Assembly: GCA_017744355.1 (NCBI GenBank)
Contig: JAGIBK010000003.1
Span: 366,547 to 430,546, forward strand
DNA: 64,000 nt
Direction: 5' to 3'
Origin: a bacterium
GTDB taxonomy: Bacteria > Cyanobacteriota > Sericytochromatia > S15B-MN24 > UBA4093
How positions within the stretch are numbered: position 1 is the first letter of the stretch; each line of letters starts with the position of its first letter. Positions 59,254 through 64,000 of the stretch are shown here, in pieces. The notes under the pieces are model-generated. The model worked only from the letters and a program-made list of their open reading frames with translations, searched no databases and had not been told where the DNA came from. The translations under genes were made by a program, and so were the position numbers.

Positions 59254-59814
59254 TCAGCGCAGGCGCTCCCACTCGGATCGTAGCAGCGAATAGTAGTGCA
59301 TGTCCCAGAAGCGATCGCGATGGTAGAGCGACGCCCGCAGGGTGCCTTCTCGCGTCATGCCGAGCTTCTCCATGACGCGCGCGCTCGGCGCGTTCTCCGC
59401 CTTGCAGCGGCACTGCAGGCGCTCGACGGAATACGTCTCGAACACGAAGTCCCTCACGGCTCGCGCCGCCTCGGCCACGAGCCCCTGCCCCCAGTAGGGC
59501 TCGGCGATCGCATAGGCGATTTCCATGCAGCGATTCGCCTCCGAGACCCAGAATGCCCCGACCGTCCCGATCACGCGATCGCCCTCTTCCTTCAAGGTGA
59601 TGGCGAAGGGCTCGGGGACCCCCAACTCGTACTTGGGAAAGGCGTAATCGCGGATATACGCGAGCGCGTCATCGAGCGAGCGATGGGGCTCCCAGAGGGT
59701 GTAGCGCGAGACGTTGGGGTTGGAGCAGTACGCGAAGACGGCCTCCGCATCCTGCTCCACGAGCGGTCTGAGCAAGAGGCGCGGGGTCTGAAGCTGGGGC
59801 AGCGGCGGCATCAT
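59254..59814 (-). CDS. RimJ/RimL-type GNAT acetyltransferase
   Basis: A 186-aa acetyl-CoA-dependent transferase: LQTPRLLLRPLVEQDAEAVF, VSRYTLWEPHRSLDDALAYI, IGTVGAFWVSEANRCMEIAY, the CoA loop PYWGQGLVAEAARA, and RCKAENAPSARVMEKLGMTR. It is of the same broad family as the gene at 46368 but clearly distinct. The ATG at 59814 has GGAG five bases upstream, better than the more distal 59844. The acceptor may be a ribosomal protein or another amine. Confidence 0.88.
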   Translation of the reverse strand: MMPPLPQLQTPRLLLRPLVEQDAEAVFAYCSNPNVSRYTLWEPHRSLDDALAYIRDYAFPKYELGVPEPFAITLKEEGDRVIGTVGAFWVSEANRCMEIAYAIAEPYWGQGLVAEAARAVRDFVFETYSVERLQCRCKAENAPSARVMEKLGMTREGTLRASLYHRDRFWDMHYYSLLRSEWERLR

Positions 59815-59909
59815 ATCGGCTCCGTTCTCGAAAGGCGATCGCATGGAGGTATCGGCGCAGGCGTGGTATGACTTGTGGCGGACAAGCCTCTTCGCTGAAA
59901 GGACCCACC

Positions 59910-60386
59910 ATGCTCTACGACTTCCAGGTCAAGCGCCTCAACGGCACGCCGGTCACCCTGTCGGATTATCGCGGCAAGGTGCTGCTCATCGTCAACACCG
60001 CTTCTGAGTGCGGTCTCACCCCTCAGTACAAGGGGCTCCAGGAGTTGCACGAGGCCTACCAGGCGCAGGGATTGCAGGTGCTGGGTTTCCCGTCGAACGA
60101 CTTCGGTGCCCAGGAGCCCGGCACCAATGAGCAGATCGGGCAATTCTGCGCGGCCAACTACGGCGTCGGCTTCGACATGTTCGCCAAGATCCCCGTCAAG
60201 GGCGAAAGCCAGGCCCCCCTCTACCAGTATCTGACGAGCCAGCCCGGGGCCGAAGGCGAGATCCGCTGGAACTTCGACAAGTTCCTGGTGGATCGCTCCG
60301 GCAAGGTCATCAAGCGCTTCCACCCAAAGACCGAGCCGACCGATCCCGAGATCGTCACGGCCATCCAGGAAGCCCTCAAAGCCTAG
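59910..60386 (+). CDS. Glutathione/thioredoxin peroxidase (GPx family)
   Basis: A 158-aa peroxidase that reduces peroxides. The peroxidatic residue is Cys34 (NTASECGLTPQY) rather than selenocysteine. The other catalytic positions are Gln68 (FGAQEPG) and the Trp-Asn of IRWNFDKFLVD. Cys80 (GQFCAANYG) lies where thioredoxin-dependent members keep the resolving cysteine, so thioredoxin is the likelier reductant. In the usual PCNQF motif Cys and Gln are replaced (PSNDF). GAAAGGA precedes the ATG. Confidence 0.93.
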   Translation: MLYDFQVKRLNGTPVTLSDYRGKVLLIVNTASECGLTPQYKGLQELHEAYQAQGLQVLGFPSNDFGAQEPGTNEQIGQFCAANYGVGFDMFAKIPVKGESQAPLYQYLTSQPGAEGEIRWNFDKFLVDRSGKVIKRFHPKTEPTDPEIVTAIQEALKA

Positions 60387-60460
60387 CCCTAACGGACAAG
60401 CACGCGTTAGGAAGCTCACGCATCAGGCGTGTGGGAGACGACGGCTCCAAATCGTCCACC

Positions 60461-60544
60461 GTGGCAAGATACAGACATCAAGAGCGCACCCCACACCCTC
60501 TCTGAGCAACGAGCCCCCGCCGGTCGCACACCCGGCGGGGGCTT
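60461..60544 (+). ncRNA. Copy A of an ~85-base repeated element with intrinsic terminator (candidate small RNA)
   Basis: An 84-base segment beginning GTGGCAAGATACAGACATCA and ending in a 12-bp GC hairpin (AGCCCCCGCCGG / CCGGCGGGGGCT). It is about 90% identical to a second copy at 61838-61922, and the first 32 bases are identical. Neither copy encodes a conserved peptide. A conserved non-coding block with its own terminator suggests a small RNA, though a duplicated gene-end is possible. The copies bracket two paralogous barrel genes. Confidence 0.5.
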
Positions 60545-60596
60545 CCCCTATCCGGCCGAAGGTTTGCCGTACGCCCGCAGTGGGAATGATTTTTTT

Positions 60597-61157
60597 ATGA
60601 AGTCAATCCAGAACCAAATAGCAATCGCAATCGTCGTACTGCTGAGCGGCAAGGCCGCGGATGCCAAGCCGCTCTCGGGAAAAATCGGCATCACGAGCCT
60701 CGCCCCGTTCAACATCGGGCTCGAAGGTGAGGTCTCTCTACCCGAGAGCCCATTCGGCTTTGCCATGACCGGCTCCGTCTTTCCTGGTGCCTTCATGAAC
60801 CCGGGCCAGATCTACTACTCCGCTTATGGCCGCTATGCCCTGAAGGCCTCCGAGAAGGTCTCCTGGGGGCCGTTGCTCGGCGTAAGGCAAGACTGGGGAC
60901 GCCGGGACTTCCGAGACAGCTTCTCGCCGAACCCCGTCGGGCTGATCGCGGGCGTCTCGCTGCATGCCGAGGCGGGACCGTTCTGGGCGAGACTCAATCC
61001 CAACACGACGCTGCTTGTCGCCGAGGAGGGGCGCCTCTCGACCTCGTGGGACCCGCTCGGGCTTCCCTGGCTTGAATTCGGGGCGAAGGTGATGCCAAAC
61101 CTAGAGATCAGCCTGCGCACAAGCGCCCTCCCGCTCAAGGTTTCGAGGCTGTTTTAG
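60597..61157 (+). CDS. Small beta-barrel envelope protein, paralogue 2
   Basis: A 186-aa exported protein (signal AIAIVVLLSGKAADA). Segments GKIGITSLAPFNIGLEGEVS and GLPWLEFGAKVMPNLEISLR match its tandem neighbour (GLPWLEIGYQITPAFEVSIS), and both end in LPLK-x-S-x-LF with terminal Phe. Short strands throughout suggest an eight-strand outer-membrane barrel. The start ATG follows a T-run, with GGGAA about ten bases upstream. Paralogue 3 starts 27 bases after its stop. Confidence 0.7.
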   Translation: MKSIQNQIAIAIVVLLSGKAADAKPLSGKIGITSLAPFNIGLEGEVSLPESPFGFAMTGSVFPGAFMNPGQIYYSAYGRYALKASEKVSWGPLLGVRQDWGRRDFRDSFSPNPVGLIAGVSLHAEAGPFWARLNPNTTLLVAEEGRLSTSWDPLGLPWLEFGAKVMPNLEISLRTSALPLKVSRLF

Positions 61158-61184
61158 CAAGTGTCCGACCAGCAGAGGTATCCC

Positions 61185-61751
61185 ATGCGCACCAGCATCA
61201 TCACCCTCAGCGTGCTCATCGGCCTGCTCGGCAGCCAAGCCGCTAGCGCCGCACCGCACAAGGGACGGCTTTCGATCACGCCCTTCGTGCCGCTCTACAC
61301 GGGCGGCGAAGCGCTTCTGCCCATCGCAGAGAGCCCCCTCACGATCGGCGTGAATGGCCTTTACGTCTTCCAAAACCATGCACAATACACCGCTTGGGCA
61401 CAACTCAGCCAACCTCTTAGCGAGAGCACGTCCCTCGGGCTCATCCTGGGGCTCAATCACACGTGGGATATGACCAGTACCGCTACAGTCGCCGGTTCCA
61501 CGAGCCCAGGCCTCGCCCCTGGGCCGCTCGGCTACACCGTAGGCCTCTCACTTCAGCACCAGTGGGGCTCCGTGCGAGTGCAGGCCACTCCCAACTACAC
61601 CCTGATTCCGCGCTGGATGGACTACCTTTCGCTTCGTGAAGCCATCATCTCCGGCCTGCCCTGGCTCGAAATCGGCTATCAGATCACGCCTGCCTTCGAG
61701 GTCAGCATCAGTGCCTCAATGCTCCCGCTCAAGGCGAGTTGGCTCTTCTGA
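61185..61751 (+). CDS. Small beta-barrel envelope protein, paralogue 3
   Basis: A 188-aa exported protein (signal ITLSVLIGLLGSQAASA), tandem paralogue of the preceding gene. Shared elements include the opening G-x-L-S-I-T-P, the central SLGLILGLNHTWDM (compare WGPLLGVRQDWG), and GLPWLEIGYQITPAFEVSIS with SMLPLKASWLF. AGAGG stands six bases before the ATG. The family is probably local to this lineage; no function can be given. Confidence 0.7.
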   Translation: MRTSIITLSVLIGLLGSQAASAAPHKGRLSITPFVPLYTGGEALLPIAESPLTIGVNGLYVFQNHAQYTAWAQLSQPLSESTSLGLILGLNHTWDMTSTATVAGSTSPGLAPGPLGYTVGLSLQHQWGSVRVQATPNYTLIPRWMDYLSLREAIISGLPWLEIGYQITPAFEVSISASMLPLKASWLF

Positions 61752-61837
61752 GCACGTTTGGCCTCTCGACGAAAAATCGAGGGTTACGAACCTCACACCG
61801 CAGACGTGAAGGCCGCAACGGAGCGCCACGCTTCGAT

Positions 61838-61922
61838 GTGGCAAGATACAGACATCAAGAGCGCACCCCTCACCTCTCTCTGAGCACCAAGCCCCCACCG
61901 GTCGCACACCCGGCGGGGGCTT
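61838..61922 (+). ncRNA. Copy B of the ~85-base repeated element
   Basis: Second copy of the element at 60461, with a one-base indel and a few substitutions in the middle. Its terminator stem carries one A for G, and the tail is a better U-tract (TTTTCCTTTT). It lies 86 bases after paralogue 3. No gene is seen in 61752-61837 or 61931-61984. Confidence 0.5.
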
Positions 61923-61984
61923 TTCCTTTTGGAAGGTGACGGCTGATCGAGCGGCGAGCTTTCTTTCGTCTGCCCTCCGAGCGA

Positions 61985-62560
61985 CTACGGCCGCTGGCCG
62001 AGCGCCTCGGCATTCAAGCGATTGACCTCATCCAGGCCTCGCGTCACGCCTTGATCCCCGATGAGCTTGGCGGTCGCCTTCTCGACAGCGGCCTTGCGGG
62101 CTGGGTCGTTGGCAAGCTCCGTCGCCGAGTTCATGAGCGCGGAATCGAGGCCCGTCCCCGCTTGACGCGGAACATCGGACGAAGGCGGCTTGATAGCGGC
62201 GCTCGGCAACTGCTTCAGGGCATTCTGCGCGTAGGGCAGCGCCAGATAGCCGCCCACGAGAAAAAGCGCCAAGACCGCGAGCTTCACCAGCATCTTGACG
62301 GGCCCTTCGCGCTCGATCCGGGTGCCGGTCATCGCCCGCGAATGGTGCTTGGTCGACTTCGAGGACGAGAGCCGCCACTGGCCATTCTCCTGGACGGCGA
62401 CGATCTCGACGATACCCGCCGTCTTGCTGACGGCTGAAGCCACCCAATTGGCGGCACCCGCTTCGAAGCGCAGGTCGAGGACTCTCGCATCCTTTGCCAG
62501 CGACTGCCTCGCGTAGGCGGTCATGCGTTGCTTGACGTCGCGTTCTTCGTCGGCGCTCAT
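61985..62560 (-). CDS. Single-pass membrane protein of unknown function
   Basis: A 191-aa protein. Residues 1-80 are soluble, with a short beta domain (DARVLDLRFEAGAANWVASA, IVEIVAVQENGQWRLSSS). A basic stretch precedes one membrane helix (KLAVLALFLVGGYLALPYAQ, residues about 92-111), and the remaining part outside is helical (VEKATAKLIGDQGVTRGLDE). GAGGA lies five bases before the ATG. No family recognised. Confidence 0.7.
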   Translation of the reverse strand: MSADEERDVKQRMTAYARQSLAKDARVLDLRFEAGAANWVASAVSKTAGIVEIVAVQENGQWRLSSSKSTKHHSRAMTGTRIEREGPVKMLVKLAVLALFLVGGYLALPYAQNALKQLPSAAIKPPSSDVPRQAGTGLDSALMNSATELANDPARKAAVEKATAKLIGDQGVTRGLDEVNRLNAEALGQRP

Positions 62561-62698
62561 CGGTCCTCACATCCAGCGTCTTGGAAAAGCTACTCCATTC
62601 TCGTGTCTACCCTGAGCGAGCATTCGGCTCACCTCATGGCGTTAGGGTATCAAGCGGCAAGATCGCCGCCACACCTCGGCCCGAGCTGGAGCCGGGCG

Positions 62699-63154
62699 TC
62701 ACGGCGCCAGGCGTGCCGTCAGGCGCTCGATTCCGCCTCGGATGAGATGGCCGTAACCGTCGTCGGGCAAGGCATCAAGCGCCTCTTTTGCCCGCGCGAG
62801 GTGCGATCGCGCCTGATCCAGCTCGCCGAGCTTGCGGTAATCCTCGGCCAGATTCAGGTGCAAGGAAGGGTAAAAAGCACGAAGCGCCAGCGAGGCGTGA
62901 TGCTCCTTCACCCGTGCGTCGGATAGCTCATCCGCAGCCTCGAGGGCGCGCAGATCCCAGACGAGCTCCTCGCGCGGATCTGCTTGCTCATCCGCCATGA
63001 AGTGCGCGAGGGTGCAGCGATGAAATGGATCTCCCTCCGAGCCCAACTCCTCCCACAAGGCCGCGAAACAATGACGCGCTTCGTCGTGGCGTCCGCCGTG
63101 ATGCAGCGCGATCGCCTCGTTGATTCGATCCATCATCGCATCCTGTTCAGTCAT
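62699..63154 (-). CDS. TPR-like helical protein
   Basis: A 151-aa soluble protein of paired helices: RINEAIALHHGGRHDEARHC, CTLAHFMADEQADPREELVW and LHLNLAEDYRKLGELDQARS, followed by HLARAKEALDALPDDGYG, resembling two or three tetratricopeptide repeats. It is probably a protein-interaction module. GGGAGGGG lies about four bases before the ATG. The spacer 62561-62698 shows no gene. Confidence 0.72.
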   Translation of the reverse strand: MTEQDAMMDRINEAIALHHGGRHDEARHCFAALWEELGSEGDPFHRCTLAHFMADEQADPREELVWDLRALEAADELSDARVKEHHASLALRAFYPSLHLNLAEDYRKLGELDQARSHLARAKEALDALPDDGYGHLIRGGIERLTARLAP

Positions 63155-63300
63155 CGCCCCTCCCACGTGAAGCGCCATATTGCCTGCTTCATGGATACCA
63201 CCATGCGGCGCACGCCTGACAGCACCAGCAGTGCCCTGGAATTGAAGCGGCACTATCACGACCGCCAGATGGGTTTATTTCATTTCACAACTAGCATATT

Positions 63301-63891
63301 ATGAGCACTAACCCCAGCAAAACGGAGGACAAGATATTGGCACTCTGGCTGATCGGCGGACTCGCGCTGTGTGTACTGTTTATCGTCACTCTCTTCAACA
63401 CATTGATCGCCACGAAAAATGGCGTTGATAATGCCGCTGCCGGCGTGGATGCCATTCTCAAGAAGCGATACGATTTGATCCCCAATCTGATCGCGGCTGT
63501 CGAAGCCTACATGCGTCATGAGCGCAGCCTCCTCGAAGGGCTCACCCAATTGCGCACCCAAGCGCTGGCGACCACCGGGGAAGAGCGGCGCAAACTGGAC
63601 AAAGAGTTCACCAAGCAGCTAGGGGGCTTGTTCGTGGCGGCGGAAAACTACCCAGACCTCAAGGCCAATCAAAACTTCCTGCAGTTGCAAGCAGCGCTCA
63701 ATGAAGTTGAAGAGCAGATTTCCGCCGCGCGCCGTGCCTTCAATGCAGCTGTAACGGATTACAACAACTCCCTCGAAATGTTCCCCAGTAGCGTTATCGC
63801 GCGCCGAATGAAGTTCCAGCGGAAGGCGCTATTTGAGATCACGCCATTGGAACGCAAGAGCATCGAGGTGGCCCAGCTACTCGATCGCTAA
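63301..63891 (+). CDS. LemA family protein
   Basis: A 196-aa membrane-anchored protein. One N-terminal helix (ILALWLIGGLALCVLFIVTL) is followed by the LemA helical bundle: the signature KKRYDLIPNLIAAVEAYMRH, then FTKQLGGLFVAAENYPDLKA, NFLQLQAALNEVEEQISAAR and AVTDYNNSLEMFPSSVIARR. LemA proteins often stand before a TPM-domain or M48-protease gene, but the 109 bases remaining after the stop show no clear start of one. No ribosome site is visible before the ATG. Confidence 0.92.
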   Translation: MSTNPSKTEDKILALWLIGGLALCVLFIVTLFNTLIATKNGVDNAAAGVDAILKKRYDLIPNLIAAVEAYMRHERSLLEGLTQLRTQALATTGEERRKLDKEFTKQLGGLFVAAENYPDLKANQNFLQLQAALNEVEEQISAARRAFNAAVTDYNNSLEMFPSSVIARRMKFQRKALFEITPLERKSIEVAQLLDR

Positions 63892-64000
63892 GGGATCAGC
63901 TTGCTTCCTTCGTCTTTACACTGAGACGTTTCCAAAATGGCTGGCGGCCTAGTACGTCCCGCTGGCACGAACAGGCTAGGTACCAAGATGGCCATCCTCC

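Noticed and set aside
1..64000. CRISPR array, insertion sequence, prophage or replication origin
   Set aside because: No regularly spaced direct repeats, no transposase or phage-like proteins and no DnaA-box cluster were seen.
63892..64000. Start of a gene after lemA
   Set aside because: Possible ATG codons exist near 63943 and 63989, but too little sequence remains to support a coding region.

Overview
The window is GC-rich, gene-dense bacterial chromosome from a Gram-negative, probably respiring organism. Evidence for two membranes is a set of predicted beta-barrel proteins with Sec signals and C-terminal aromatic residues, plus many lipoproteins. The octamer GCGATCGC (the cyanobacterial HIP1 palindrome) occurs about 44 times by eye, where base composition predicts only about 2-3. 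Cytochrome c maturation is of the Ccs1/CcsA (System II) type. Together these point to the cyanobacterial lineage. No photosynthesis gene is present, so a non-photosynthetic relative (Sericytochromatia or Melainabacteria type) is my inference, not a demonstrated fact.

Layout. 0-4.5 kb: a monooxygenase tail, a secreted subtilisin-like lipoprotein, a divergent CMD-family/Rrf2 pair with operator-like repeats, a glyoxalase-corA pair, and two identical tRNA-Gly genes behind a clear promoter. 4.6-9.8 kb: prfA, envelope proteins, a REC-PilZ regulator and a Cys-rich FeoC-like protein. 9.8-13.8 kb: a tightly coupled minus-strand operon of CHASE2 histidine kinase, NarL-type regulator, FecR protein and beta-barrel protein, in which every junction is a 4-base overlap and the last gene appears to start at CTG. 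14-21 kb: rpmB, coaX with an altered active-site motif, a LysM protein, ccs1-ccsA, hemA, and an AI-2E-type permease. 21.5-32.4 kb: small zinc-ribbon and envelope proteins, rlmD, a mitochondrial-type aconitase, a glycosyltransferase and an MFS exporter.

32.5-36.6 kb holds an unusual four-gene secreted cluster. Two FlgT/LPP20-like proteins flank a barrel-like protein and a secreted START-like protein; this is the best candidate here for an undescribed envelope system. 36.6-47 kb has a HEAT-repeat protein, proS, an HDOD protein, an attC-like inverted repeat, a PHP phosphatase, a tandem pair of tiny paralogous proteins (55 and 58 aa), an acyltransferase, an O-methyltransferase and two acetyltransferases. 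47-54 kb has acnB and a cytochrome P450-treS-malQ operon.

54-64 kb looks accessory. It has an S51 peptidase, an endonuclease I lipoprotein, an NHL-repeat lipoprotein, three paralogous small barrel proteins, short lipoproteins, a glutathione peroxidase and LemA. Two of the barrel genes are bracketed by two copies of an ~85-base element that ends in an intrinsic terminator and may be a small RNA.

Promoters are readable: TTGA-type -35 boxes with 17-18 base spacing, extended -10 boxes (TGnTATAAT), and a recurring GGGTATAA form. At least two genes (the Rrf2 regulator and rlmD) have -10 boxes placed so that transcription would begin at the start codon, implying leaderless mRNAs. Several operons rely on ATGA/GTGA/CTGA overlaps. 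No CRISPR array, insertion sequence, phage gene or integrase was seen.
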